Source: Alphaproteobacteria bacterium (lineage in GTDB: Bacteria > Pseudomonadota > Alphaproteobacteria > RF32 > CAG-239). Taken from it: a stretch of 64,000 nt of DNA. The stretch covers positions 1-64,000 of the forward strand of contig JAFTVD010000026.1 of NCBI GenBank assembly GCA_017465945.1, read 5' to 3'. The notes under the pieces are model-generated. The model saw only the letters and a program-made list of their open reading frames with translations. It did no database searches and was not told the origin of the DNA. This document shows positions 1 to 8,387 of this stretch, in pieces. Every line of letters begins with the position of its first letter. The first letter of the stretch is position 1. The translations under genes were made by a program, and so were the position numbers.

Positions 1-57
1 TAGAGCAGAGGACTGAAAATCCTCGTGTCGGGGGTTCGATCCCCTCTCTGGCCACCA
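1..57 (+). tRNA. tRNA-Phe (GAA), 5' end outside the window
   Basis: The window opens inside the D-arm of a tRNA. The anticodon stem GAGGA/TCCTC holds the loop CTGAAAA, so the anticodon is GAA (Phe). A regular T-arm with the loop TTCGATC (35-41) follows, then the acceptor 3' strand 47-53, discriminator A54 and an encoded CCA at 55-57. About 18 nt of the 5' end are missing. A terminator follows directly. Confidence 0.95.
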
Positions 58-63
58 CTTTTA

Positions 64-89
64 AAGCTCCCTATTTTGGGAGTTTTTTT
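64..89 (+). terminator. Rho-independent terminator of tRNA-Phe
   Basis: The stem AGCTCCC/GGGAGTT with a short TATTTT loop is followed by a run of seven T. It sits 7 nt after the tRNA CCA end. Confidence 0.85.
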
Positions 90-119
90 ATTGTATAAAA
101 TGAAAAATATCTTCACTAT

Positions 120-256
120 AAATCTAAGATAAAATTTTATTTGTAGTGCCTTGCTACGAAGGCTTTGCCTTCTTTTTTCGGCGAACAACTAAACGTTGCT
201 TCAAACTTTGTTTATCGCAACGTTTAGAGAAGTTTCAAACTCACATTGTGAGTTCT
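120..256. repeat. Cluster of consecutive stem-loops between two tRNA genes
   Basis: This gene-free stretch holds three perfect hairpins in a row. GAAGGC/GCCTTC (158-172) is followed by six T and could itself terminate transcription. CTAAACGTTGC (189-199) pairs with GCAACGTTTAG (217-227). AACTCAC (238-244) pairs with GTGAGTT (248-254). A smaller GTAG/CTAC stem precedes them near 143-157. No convincing ORF is present. It could be an intergenic repeat element or a small structured RNA, and nothing in the window decides between these. Confidence 0.5.
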
Positions 257-278
257 CACCCTATTTTGTTTTTAGCAT

Positions 279-304
279 AAAAAAAAACTCCCGCTAAGGA
301 GTTT
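279..304 (-). terminator. Rho-independent terminator of tRNA-Arg
   Basis: Read on the minus strand, AACTCC-TTAGC-GGGAGTT is followed by a run of T. It lies just downstream of the minus-strand tRNA-Arg. Confidence 0.8.
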
Positions 305-318
305 AAAGCTATAGTAAG

Positions 319-395
319 TGGCGCACTCGGCGGGGTTCGAACTCACAACCTTCTGATCCGTAGTCAGATGCTCTATCCAGTTGAGCTACGAGTGC
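319..395 (-). tRNA. tRNA-Arg (ACG)
   Basis: The minus strand gives a complete 77-nt cloverleaf with an encoded CCA (plus-strand TGG at 319-321). The acceptor stem is GCACTCG/CGAGTGC. The anticodon arm is TCTGA-CTACGGA-TCAGA, giving anticodon ACG, which is read as ICG after deamination. The tRNA deaminase TadA that would do this is encoded at 26195-26665. The T-loop is TTCGAAC. Confidence 0.95.
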
Positions 396-504
396 TTGAC
401 TGAGGATATTTATACCTCTTATTTTTTATTTGTAAAGCTATTTTTTTGTTTTTTTTGTTTTTTAGAGCTAACCTTTTGTTTTTCGCTATATATTTTTTTA
501 TTGC

Positions 505-533
505 TTGATTTTTTATGATTTAATTCCTAAATA
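505..533 (+). promoter_or_regulatory. Candidate sigma70-type promoter of the small membrane protein
   Basis: TTGATT at 505-510 and TAAATA at 528-533 are separated by 17 nt and lie about 30 nt upstream of the gene's ribosome binding site. The region is very A/T-rich, so chance matches are likely. The rest of 396-559 shows nothing else. Confidence 0.35.
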
Positions 534-562
534 ATATTTGTAAGTTATTTATAGGAGTTATG

Positions 563-823
563 ATGGAAATTGAATATATTTATCCTGATCCAGATGATAA
601 GGATTTAAAAAAACAAATTAAACAAATGCAACGAGAAAATACTCTTGGATGTTTAGTGCTTGGTTTATTTATTTTAGGTGGTTTGTTTCTTTTTTTAACA
701 ATGCTTCCTATTATTTTAGTTGTTTTTGGTTATTCTATTTTGTTTTTAAGTGTGTATATACTTTATAAGGCATATTTGGAGGATTTTGTATTAACACTTA
801 TTGATAAGATAAAAAATAGATAA
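563..823 (+). CDS. Small membrane protein of unknown function
   Basis: An 86-residue protein with an acidic, lysine-rich N-terminal third (about residues 1-33) and a hydrophobic remainder that can form two transmembrane helices (about 34-75), ending in a short basic tail. The family is not recognised. Two ATG codons are adjacent. The ribosome binding site AGGAG at 553-557 is only 2 nt from the first (560) and 5 nt from the second (563), so the second is preferred. It is a single-gene unit closed by a strong terminator shared with the convergent hydrolase gene. Confidence 0.6.
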   Translation: MEIEYIYPDPDDKDLKKQIKQMQRENTLGCLVLGLFILGGLFLFLTMLPIILVVFGYSILFLSVYILYKAYLEDFVLTLIDKIKNR

Positions 824-825
824 AA

Positions 826-856
826 CAAAACCCCGCTTAAACGGGGTTTTGCTTTT
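826..856. terminator. Bidirectional terminator
   Basis: A perfect 10-bp stem CAAAACCCCG (826-835) / CGGGGTTTTG (842-851) has T-rich flanks on both sides. It serves the plus-strand small gene and the convergent minus-strand hydrolase gene. Confidence 0.9.
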
Positions 857-1681
857 TTAATCTTCGCTATCGTCATCTAGCATATCATCATTATCAAAAT
901 CATCATCATAGTCATCATCATAGTCTTCTGTATCATCATCAAGCATATCATCATCTTGTTCTTGATTTTGACCTGCTAACATTAATGCTTCTTGAATTTC
1001 TGATTTTTTACGGCGACCTCTTCGTTTTTTAGCTGGAGCTTTTTTAGATAATGCTCCTATTACATAGTTGCCTACAATTTTATACAAATCTACTAAATGA
1101 CCATTTAACATGTGATCGCCCTCTTCGATGAGCGCAAAATCAACATCTACATGGCGTTGAGTATTTAGTCTTGTTGCTAATTGCTCTACTAATTTTGCTT
1201 CTACAATATCATCAAGTCCGCCTTGAATCATAAGGCCTGATGTTGGACATGGAGCTAAGAAACTAAAATCTTTTTCATTTGCTGGAGGAGCAACTGCAAT
1301 GAAGTTATTAATATCTGGGCGACGCATTAATAATTGTAAGCCAATCCATGCACCGAAAGAATAGCCAGCTATCCAACATTGGCGAGCATCTGGATGATTT
1401 GCTTGTAACCAGTCTAAAGCCATTGTAGCATCAGATAATTCACCTGGGCCATCTTCAAACTCTCCTTGTGAGCGACCTACTCCTCTAAAATTAAAACGAA
1501 GTACTGAAAAGCCTAAATCCTTAAAGCATGTAAACAAAGCGTATGCTACTTTGTTATTCATTGTTCCACCATATTGTGGATGTGGATGTAAGATTAATGC
1601 TACAGGTGCATCATCACGTTTTGCTTTGTGATAACGACCTTCTAGTCTTCCTGCGTGTCCATTTATAATTACTTCTACCAT
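857..1681 (-). CDS. Alpha/beta hydrolase with acidic C-terminal tail
   Basis: A 274-residue cytoplasmic serine hydrolase of the alpha/beta fold, resembling the COG2945-type hydrolases common in Alphaproteobacteria. The nucleophile elbow is GYSFG with Ser108. Asp157 (GGLDD) and His190 (GDH) complete a plausible catalytic triad. The oxyanion region carries HPHPQYGGT near residues 32-40. After the core (about 1-210) comes a basic patch (KKRRGRRKK) and then about 40 residues made almost only of Asp, Glu, Met and Asn. This low-complexity tail is not part of the usual fold. The substrate is unknown. Confidence 0.8.
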   Translation of the reverse strand: MVEVIINGHAGRLEGRYHKAKRDDAPVALILHPHPQYGGTMNNKVAYALFTCFKDLGFSVLRFNFRGVGRSQGEFEDGPGELSDATMALDWLQANHPDARQCWIAGYSFGAWIGLQLLMRRPDINNFIAVAPPANEKDFSFLAPCPTSGLMIQGGLDDIVEAKLVEQLATRLNTQRHVDVDFALIEEGDHMLNGHLVDLYKIVGNYVIGALSKKAPAKKRRGRRKKSEIQEALMLAGQNQEQDDDMLDDDTEDYDDDYDDDFDNDDMLDDDSED

Positions 1682-1780
1682 TTGTATAACTCTTTTTTAC
1701 CTTGATTACATTTAATTTTATCTTATTTTAGATTAGTAATCCTTAATTTGGATTTAACAATTATGGGAGTTATAACAAAA

Positions 1781-2425
1781 ATGAATTCAAATTTCAAGCA
1801 ATTTTTATCTGAACTTGATACGATTATCAAAAAAGATCCTGCAACTTCAAATAGATTGGAGGCTTTTTTATGTAGTCCTGGATATCATGGCATATTATTT
1901 TATAGGCTTTCTCATAAGTTTTGGAGGTTAAACTGGAGGTTAACGGCGAAGTTAATTTCACAAATTGGGAGATTTTTTACTGGAGTTGAAATACATCCTG
2001 GTGCTAAAATCGGTAAAAATTTCTTTATTGATCATGGTATGGGCGTTGTTATTGGCGAAACAACTATTATTGGCGATAATGTTACGATGTATCATGGGGT
2101 AACATTAGGTGGTACTTCTTCTATTAATAGCAAAAAAGGTGAAAAAAGACATCCTACAATAAGAGATAATGTTGTTATTGGTGCTGGAGCTCTAGTTTTG
2201 GGGCCTATTGAGGTTGGAGAGAATGCAAAAATTGGGGCAAACGCTACTGTTGTTAAAAATGTAAAAGCAAATACAACAGTTATTGGTGTTGCAGCTCATA
2301 AAGCAATGGATACTAAAAATCAATCATTTGTAGCATATGGTATTAGTGGTTCAACTATTGACCCTTATGAAAAGAGAATTGAGGAACTTGAAAAACAATT
2401 AAAAAAATTAAGCAAAGAACATTAA
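1781..2425 (+). CDS. cysE: Serine O-acetyltransferase
   Basis: This enzyme acetylates L-serine from acetyl-CoA to O-acetylserine, the first committed step of cysteine synthesis. The left-handed beta-helix hexapeptide repeats cover about residues 60-180, with the family signatures [20 protein letters not shown] and VTLGGTS. The C-terminus is a charged helix. At 214 residues it is the short CysE form with a reduced N-terminal helical domain. The frame is open from a TTG at 1748, but GGGAG at 1765-1769 lies a good distance before ATG 1781, so that start is preferred. No cysK lies nearby. Confidence 0.9.
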   Translation: MNSNFKQFLSELDTIIKKDPATSNRLEAFLCSPGYHGILFYRLSHKFWRLNWRLTAKLISQIGRFFTGVEIHPGAKIGKNFFIDHGMGVVIGETTIIGDNVTMYHGVTLGGTSSINSKKGEKRHPTIRDNVVIGAGALVLGPIEVGENAKIGANATVVKNVKANTTVIGVAAHKAMDTKNQSFVAYGISGSTIDPYEKRIEELEKQLKKLSKEH

Positions 2426-2441
2426 AAAAATAAATGACGCT

Positions 2442-3543
2442 TTATTTGTTGCTTTTAGATGAGAGATAAGATGATAGGAATAAATCTATTTCACCATCTA
2501 ATACAGCTCTATCATCAGATGTTTCTGCCCCAGTTCTTAAATCTTTTATCATTTTATATGGCTGTAAAACATAGCTTCTAATTTGATACCCCCAACCATT
2601 ATCACCTTGTTCTTCCCATTGTTGTTCGGAAGCTTGCTCTTTTTTTCGTTGCTCAATTTCATAAAGTTTAGCCTTTAACATATTCATTGCATGTTCACGA
2701 TTGGCAAATTGTGATCGTTCTGTTTGGCAAGATACAACGACTCCTGATGGGATATGAGTTAAGCGAACTGCCGATTCGGTCTTGTTAACATGTTGCCCTC
2801 CTGCTCCTGATGAGCGATATGTATCCATTTTTATATCGGCTGGGTTTATTTCTATATTTATTTTATCATCAACAACTGGATAAACATTTATTGAGGCAAA
2901 ACTTGTGTGACGTCTGGCGTTACTATCAAAAGGAGATATACGAACTAAACGATGAACACCACCCTCACCTTTTAACCAACCATAGGCATTAAGGCCTGTG
3001 ATTTTAATTGTTGCAGATTTAAGTCCTGCGACATCACCTTCTGTTTCCTCAATATATGAAACTTTGTAGTTATGCTTTTCGGCCCAGCGAGAATACATTC
3101 TAAGGAGCATTTCTGCCCAATCTTGAGCTTCTGTACCACCTGAGCCCGAATGAACTTCTAGATAGGTATCATTTTTATCAAACTCTCCAGAAAGCAGGGA
3201 TAAAAGTTCTTTTTGTTTTGCATCTGATTTTAAGTTTTCTAGATGAGAATATATATCTTTTAGCATATCTTCATCATTTTCTAGTTCTGCTAGCTCTATC
3301 ATTTCTTCATCGCTTGCAAGCGAATCGATTAAATTTTCATAAAAAGAGATGTTTTCATCTAAGATATTTTTTTCTGATGTTAGTTTTAGTGCCTCTTCTT
3401 GATTATCCCAAAGAGTTGGCATCGATGTTAAATGTGCTAATTCTTCTTGGCGAATTTTAGCATTATCGTAGTCAAAGAAACCTCCGTAATGTTTCAGAGC
3501 TTTCTTTTATTTCTTTTATTATATTATAAAATTCTGCACGCAT
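2442..3543 (-). CDS. prfB: Peptide chain release factor 2, made through a programmed +1 frameshift
   Basis: RF2 recognises UGA and UAA stop codons and triggers peptide release. The gene is split over two frames. Twenty-three codons from ATG at 3543 end at an in-frame TGA (3474-3472). A +1 shift at CTT TGA C then joins the 343-residue main frame, giving about 366 residues, the normal RF2 length. The SPF anticodon-like tripeptide (RISPFDS) and the GGQ catalytic motif (GAGGQHVNK) are present. AAGGAG precedes ATG 3543 at a normal distance. Taking only the second frame from an internal ATG would lose about 40 N-terminal residues. Confidence 0.95.
3471..3486 (-). promoter_or_regulatory. prfB programmed frameshift site
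   Basis: On the minus strand the site reads CGGAGG-TTT-CTT-TGA-C. This is an internal Shine-Dalgarno-like element (GGAGG), a 3-nt spacer, the slippery CTT and the in-frame TGA followed by C. It matches the classic RF2 autoregulation site in layout. Low RF2 slows termination at TGA and favours the shift into the GAC frame. Confidence 0.95.
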
Positions 3544-3643
3544 ATTTAATCTCCTTTTATTTTGGTGATTGTACGTAAATCTCTTTATTTGTAAAGTTTT
3601 TTTTAAGTATCTTTTGTTAAATTTAAGTAAAAGTGAGGAAAAT

Positions 3644-4384
3644 ATGAAAGAAATTGAGTTAATTATTGAGCATAGTAAGCATTTTAGAGTTCGCTATGGG
3701 GAAATTAAATATATAATTATTCATTGTTCTACAAAATCTCCTTATGAGCAAGTTAAACAACTAGACCAGTTAGGGTTAAGTGCGCACTTTATTATTGGTA
3801 GAGATGGGAAAATTATCGAAAATTTGAGCGTTGATAACGTTGCTTATCATGCAGGAATTAGCTCTTGGGATAAATCTTTAGATAAATCACTTAATGAATA
3901 TTCTATTGGAATTGAACTTGAAGCACCTACGCTTGGACAACTAAAAAGCGACTATACAAACAAACAAATTAGAAGTTTATTAAATTTGCTTGATTATTTG
4001 GTGGTTTGTTATGGAATAAGAAAAGAAAACATATTAGGACATAGTGATATTGCACCAGACGGAAAGCCTGATCCTGGGATTGGCTTTCCATGGAAAACAT
4101 TAGCAAATCACGGTTTTGGATTATGGTATGATTTAAGAAGTTTAGATAAATCAATAGATGAAGTCGAATTATTAGACAAGATTGGTTATAATATTGATAA
4201 TCTAAAAGCAACACGCATTGCATTTTGCCGTCATTTCTTACCAAGTGAAGTTGATAAAAAAGTTGAGGTTAAATGGCTAGTTGATAATGTGTTTGATGAT
4301 GTATTTGAGATAAAAAATAAAGAAAAATACCTTAAAACATTGAGGGCAGTTGCAAAAGTTTATACAAAAAACAAAGAAAAATGA
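3644..4384 (+). CDS. N-acetylmuramoyl-L-alanine amidase, Amidase_2 family
   Basis: A zinc amidase that cleaves the bond between MurNAc and L-Ala in peptidoglycan or its fragments. In the protein from ATG 3644, His27 (IIIHCS), His133 (LGHSDIAPDGKPDPG) and Asp143 are the expected zinc ligands, with Glu91 in ELEAP. The C-terminal 90 residues resemble a peptidoglycan-binding domain of the PGBD1 type, as in AmiD. Neither a signal peptide nor a lipobox is seen, so a cytoplasmic AmpD-like recycling role is possible. GAGGA at 3635-3639 favours ATG 3644 over the upstream in-frame start at 3569. Confidence 0.8.
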   Translation: MKEIELIIEHSKHFRVRYGEIKYIIIHCSTKSPYEQVKQLDQLGLSAHFIIGRDGKIIENLSVDNVAYHAGISSWDKSLDKSLNEYSIGIELEAPTLGQLKSDYTNKQIRSLLNLLDYLVVCYGIRKENILGHSDIAPDGKPDPGIGFPWKTLANHGFGLWYDLRSLDKSIDEVELLDKIGYNIDNLKATRIAFCRHFLPSEVDKKVEVKWLVDNVFDDVFEIKNKEKYLKTLRAVAKVYTKNKEK

Positions 4385-4451
4385 TATTTTTATTGCTTTA
4401 AAGCTGTTTTTTTGATATACTCATTTTATGTTAAGTATAAGGACTATGGCT

Positions 4452-5045
4452 ATGGCTCGAAAAATTAATAAAAAAAAGAAGTTTTTAAAGGTTGCAAAGA
4501 AAAAACTATTAAAGCCTGTTGGTATTGCTATTGGGGTTAGTTTATTTATTTATCTTGTAGCAGGCTTATTTGTTTTAAGAAAAGATTTAAGTGATTTAGA
4601 TAAACCACATTTTGTTATTACGCCTATTAGTTATGAATTTAATAATTTAGAATTTATGCACTTACTATTGACGGTGCAAGAAATTAAAAAAGATAGAAAA
4701 TCTTATGATGAGTTGGTAAAATTTGCAAATAGTGATTTTCCTAGTCCTTGTCCGATTAAATTAGAAAAGAAATTATATGATATGAATTGGGATAGTCTTG
4801 CCTTTTTATCTCGTGTAAAGAAAATGTTTGAAATGACGAAAATTTATGATCGTGTTCTTAGAATTGATGAATCTATTGACTTACTTAATATTGAAGTTGA
4901 AGAAAAACGAGCAAACATGTTTACATATAGACAACTTGACTTATTAAAAGATGAACGCAATAAAGTTGTACAAGAAAATTTCACAAACGAAGAATATAAC
5001 TTTATTAGTGTTTACTATGGAACAATTTTAGAAATAAAGCGGTAG
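4452..5045 (+). CDS. Single-pass membrane protein of unknown function
   Basis: The family is not recognised. The protein has a very basic N-terminus (RKINKKKKFLKVAKKKLLKP), one transmembrane helix at about residues 25-45, and a mainly helical, charged domain of about 150 residues that the positive-inside rule places on the outer face of the membrane. AAGGA at 4439-4443 is too close to ATG 4446 and better placed for ATG 4452, so the latter is chosen. The gene follows the amidase by about 60 nt on the same strand and may be co-transcribed with it. Confidence 0.65.
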   Translation: MARKINKKKKFLKVAKKKLLKPVGIAIGVSLFIYLVAGLFVLRKDLSDLDKPHFVITPISYEFNNLEFMHLLLTVQEIKKDRKSYDELVKFANSDFPSPCPIKLEKKLYDMNWDSLAFLSRVKKMFEMTKIYDRVLRIDESIDLLNIEVEEKRANMFTYRQLDLLKDERNKVVQENFTNEEYNFISVYYGTILEIKR

Positions 5046-5049
5046 TATT

Positions 5050-5658
5050 TTAAGCTGTACCGCTTTGTTTGATGTATGCTTTCATATCAATAGAGCTTAA
5101 GGATTTGGCTTTTTCCCATTTTTCTTCAAATTTGGTATCAAACATTAAGTCTGTATTGGTATCAATAATTAGCCACTTGTTATTAAATATTTCCCATTCT
5201 AATTCACCTTTATCCCATTTGCAATGGCCCATGGCGATAATTTTCTTATCTGGTCCTATTCCATCTAAGATTTCTTGTAAGACACCAAAAGATGTTGATA
5301 TAGCAATGTTGCCTTGAATTTTTGCATTTGGATCAGAGGTGGTGGTATCATCTGTTGGAAATAATACAAAACCATGAGCAGGATTTTCTGGTCCTCCTTG
5401 GTATAAATCTTCATAAACGTTTTTAAAGGATGTTTCATCTTCTGATTTATTTTTCTTACACTCAATACTTGCTGTGCCAAATAATAATTTATTTATTATG
5501 ATACCTTTGGTGCCTGATGGGGTTGATTCTGTAATATATACAACAGAATGGTCAAATGTTTCGTTTTCACTTTCACCTATATAAACAAGGCATTTACCAA
5601 CAAGGCAATCATTATTGTTATCCATATTAGTTTTAGATGTTTTTTTATTTTTTAGCAT
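5050..5658 (-). CDS. YqgE/AlgH family protein (UPF0301)
   Basis: A 202-residue protein of the YqgE/AlgH family, a widespread proteobacterial family of uncertain molecular function. Family marks are the early segment GKCLVYIGE, the PSGTKGIIINK stretch, YQGGPENP, and the GHCKWDKGELEWE block near the C-terminus. It lacks a signal peptide and should be cytoplasmic. It converges on the preceding membrane-protein gene with only 4 nt between the stop codons. Confidence 0.85.
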   Translation of the reverse strand: MLKNKKTSKTNMDNNNDCLVGKCLVYIGESENETFDHSVVYITESTPSGTKGIIINKLLFGTASIECKKNKSEDETSFKNVYEDLYQGGPENPAHGFVLFPTDDTTTSDPNAKIQGNIAISTSFGVLQEILDGIGPDKKIIAMGHCKWDKGELEWEIFNNKWLIIDTNTDLMFDTKFEEKWEKAKSLSSIDMKAYIKQSGTA

Positions 5659-5755
5659 TGTAACTTGTGTCTTTCCTATAAAAGTTTATTTACATTTGAT
5701 ATTTGTGTTATATATTCTATCATATCTTAACATTTTTTTAATTCAATTATAAAAT

Positions 5756-8377
5756 ATGATGAAAAAGCTTATTATATATATAGGAACTATTTTTTTTATT
5801 TTCAACTCAGTTTCCTGTTTGGCTTCAGAGGAGACTAAAGGCGATTTTAATGATGTTGGAAATAAGATTGAAGAAGTATATAAAATAAAAAATTTAGATA
5901 AAGGTAGAGTTACTAAAAAACAACCTCTAATTAGGTCAAACAAAAAAATAGCAACAATACTTATTTTACCATATTTAGCAGATAAAATTTATGAGGGTGA
6001 TAAGATAGATGGTGATTTAACACCTTTTTTGGAAGCTGTTTATCCAGATACAGATATTGAAAAACTTAAGTATTTTGCAGATATTCTTAAGGCTTTTGTT
6101 ATTGTAAAAAGATTTTATGTGAAATCTGTTAACAAATTAAGATATCATGTAAATGCAAAAAATATTTTTCCTAAAGATGCTCCAATTATAGCAAAAGAAG
6201 GTGAATATGCAAAAGAATATGTCGATTTAACAAAACAAACATCGGATCAAGAATATAAAATTTATAATAAACCATATAAGTATATAGAATATGATAGAGG
6301 AGAACTTGGGGAACCTGTTAGGATGATGGATAAAAACTATACACCTCCTCCTGATGTTGATGAGCTTACCCTTGCTATATTTGAGTTTAATATTCCAAAT
6401 ATTGTAAAAGCACTGAAAAAAATGCCTAAAATTAATGATGGTTCTTTTGAAAAAGCTTATATTGGTGAGAATAATTTAAGTGCTAGAATATTGTTTGATA
6501 CATCTTTATTAGGTGATAAAGAAGAAGTTTTAGGAGTTTTAGAGGTTAATGTTCCAAAAGGATTTTATATTAATGGCGATTTCTTAAATAAAACAACAAA
6601 ACCTAGATTTATCTTAAAAGAAGAAGGGGTAGAAGATTACAATGTTAAAGATTATCAATTTTTTATGCCCTTACCTCTTGGGGTACAAAAAAACAATAAG
6701 GCAAGTCGTTTATTGCATGGTGTGGTTAATTTTCCATTTAGTGTTAAGCGAAAAGATGTTACTAAAGCATTAATGGTTGCTGGTGATTTTTATTTTGAGC
6801 TATGTGATATAGCAAATAATTGTAAAATAGTAAAAACAGAGCACAAAATTCGTCTTAAACCAAGTTTAGATGAAAGAGTGTCTTTATATAATAATTATGT
6901 AACACAAGCTCACACTCATTTACCTTCTAGTTCAATAAGGTATGCGAAAATAGCAAATGCTTTTTATGATAAAGATAAAAAGGTTTTAGATGTTGTTATA
7001 AAAACAGATAAAAAAGTTAGTAATGTTGCTGTTATGGTGGAAGATGGGTATAAAACTAATTTTTTAAACCCAAGATATCAAATAAACGAAGATGAGATTA
7101 TAGCTAGTTTTGATGTTGTGGGGGAAAATGCTGAAATCTTAAATAATGATGTAGGTATTAGTGTTTTACTTGATGATTTTGATGTGATGAGAAACACTAT
7201 TTTACCTGAAATAAAAGTAGAAAAATTTGATATAAAACAGTTTATAACACCATTTAAGAGTTATCTTTTAGGGGTATTGGTTGTTTTTATGAGTGGTGGA
7301 TTTTATTTATTTTTATTATTTACTAAACTTATTGCTAACAGAGATGATAGATATAAGATTTTTGCTAGATATGTTTTAGGAACAATAGTTGGTATAACAT
7401 TATTTTCAATTTTGTTTACGGGAAATAATTTAGGTCAAATATATTTAAATCCTTGGTTACTTGTTGCTAATTGTTTTGTATTAGCATCTTTATTATATTC
7501 GATTGTTTTTAATTTTGATTTTATTTTGTTTAGGCCGTTAAAGAAGTTTATAAAATATGGATTTTTTAGCGGTCTATTGATTGTATATTTAGGTATTTTG
7601 ACACCTTTTTATGAAAATTTTATAGAAAATATTACGTCTTCTAAAATTTTAATGAGTAATAAAATTAATATAATTGGAATGTTTTTGGCTGGAATGATGA
7701 GTGTTTCATTATTTGGTTTTGTGTTTTATAAGAAAAATATAAGGTTTTCTTTGGAATTAAAGAACTTTAATTTAATGTATATTCTTTTTCATGTAGCATT
7801 TATTTTTTGGATTTTGTATAATTGCTTAGGAATGGTGGTTTGTTTGATATTAACTTTTGCACTCGGAATAATTGGATGGATATGGTATCATTATCCTATG
7901 TATATTCAAAGTAAATGTGGTAAGCTTCGAAATAAAGATAAAAAAGAGGCTGTATTTAGAAAAATACAATATAATACATTGGTTTTACTTTTAGGTGTTT
8001 ATGTTTTAACATCATTTAGTGTTTTATATTTTGCTAAAAAAGATTTTCCCAATCCAAGTGTTGATAAGGCTATTGAGGTTATAAAACAACAAAATGATAA
8101 GGATATGCCGGTTTTAGTTGCTGTTGAAACTGATTGGTCAATAGAGGCTCTTTATAATAGGTTTAAGCTTAATAAACTTCTAAAGAATGGTATGAGTATA
8201 ATTTTTGTTAATGCAAATGTTGATAATAAAATTAGCCAGTATTGGCTGGATAGATATAATAAAAACAATGCACCTTTATACATATTATTCACTAAACGTC
8301 ATAATAATGGTTTAGTTTTGCCAAGTAATTTAAATGATATAAACTTTAATAAGGCTGTTATGGACTTTATTAAATAA
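5756..8377 (+). CDS. DsbD/ScsB-like membrane protein lacking redox cysteines
   Basis: An 873-residue protein with a signal peptide (about 1-24), a large periplasmic region (25-490), about eight transmembrane helices (about 495-760) and a C-terminal thioredoxin-like domain (about 770-873). The order matches DsbD/ScsB, which carries electrons across the inner membrane to periplasmic thiol proteins. A paired-cysteine segment LCDIANNC (about 349-355) resembles the DsbC-like domain (PF11412) of that family. In the thioredoxin domain, DsbD's ADWCVACK is here TDWSIEAL (Ser795, Ala798), so both catalytic cysteines are gone. The LTPC-type cysteine motif of the first membrane helix is also missing. HydF follows 10 nt downstream with a strong ribosome binding site. 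Confidence 0.7.
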   Translation: MMKKLIIYIGTIFFIFNSVSCLASEETKGDFNDVGNKIEEVYKIKNLDKGRVTKKQPLIRSNKKIATILILPYLADKIYEGDKIDGDLTPFLEAVYPDTDIEKLKYFADILKAFVIVKRFYVKSVNKLRYHVNAKNIFPKDAPIIAKEGEYAKEYVDLTKQTSDQEYKIYNKPYKYIEYDRGELGEPVRMMDKNYTPPPDVDELTLAIFEFNIPNIVKALKKMPKINDGSFEKAYIGENNLSARILFDTSLLGDKEEVLGVLEVNVPKGFYINGDFLNKTTKPRFILKEEGVEDYNVKDYQFFMPLPLGVQKNNKASRLLHGVVNFPFSVKRKDVTKALMVAGDFYFELCDIANNCKIVKTEHKIRLKPSLDERVSLYNNYVTQAHTHLPSSSIRYAKIANAFYDKDKKVLDVVIKTDKKVSNVAVMVEDGYKTNFLNPRYQINEDEIIASFDVVGENAEILNNDVGISVLLDDFDVMRNTILPEIKVEKFDIKQFITPFKSYLLGVLVVFMSGGFYLFLLFTKLIANRDDRYKIFARYVLGTIVGITLFSILFTGNNLGQIYLNPWLLVANCFVLASLLYSIVFNFDFILFRPLKKFIKYGFFSGLLIVYLGILTPFYENFIENITSSKILMSNKINIIGMFLAGMMSVSLFGFVFYKKNIRFSLELKNFNLMYILFHVAFIFWILYNCLGMVVCLILTFALGIIGWIWYHYPMYIQSKCGKLRNKDKKEAVFRKIQYNTLVLLLGVYVLTSFSVLYFAKKDFPNPSVDKAIEVIKQQNDKDMPVLVAVETDWSIEALYNRFKLNKLLKNGMSIIFVNANVDNKISQYWLDRYNKNNAPLYILFTKRHNNGLVLPSNLNDINFNKAVMDFIK

Positions 8378-8387
8378 AGGAGGATAT

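Noticed and set aside
2442..3543. prfB as a frameshifted pseudogene
   Set aside because: The break is exactly at GGAGG-TTT-CTT-TGA-C, the standard RF2 recoding site, and the joined length is normal.
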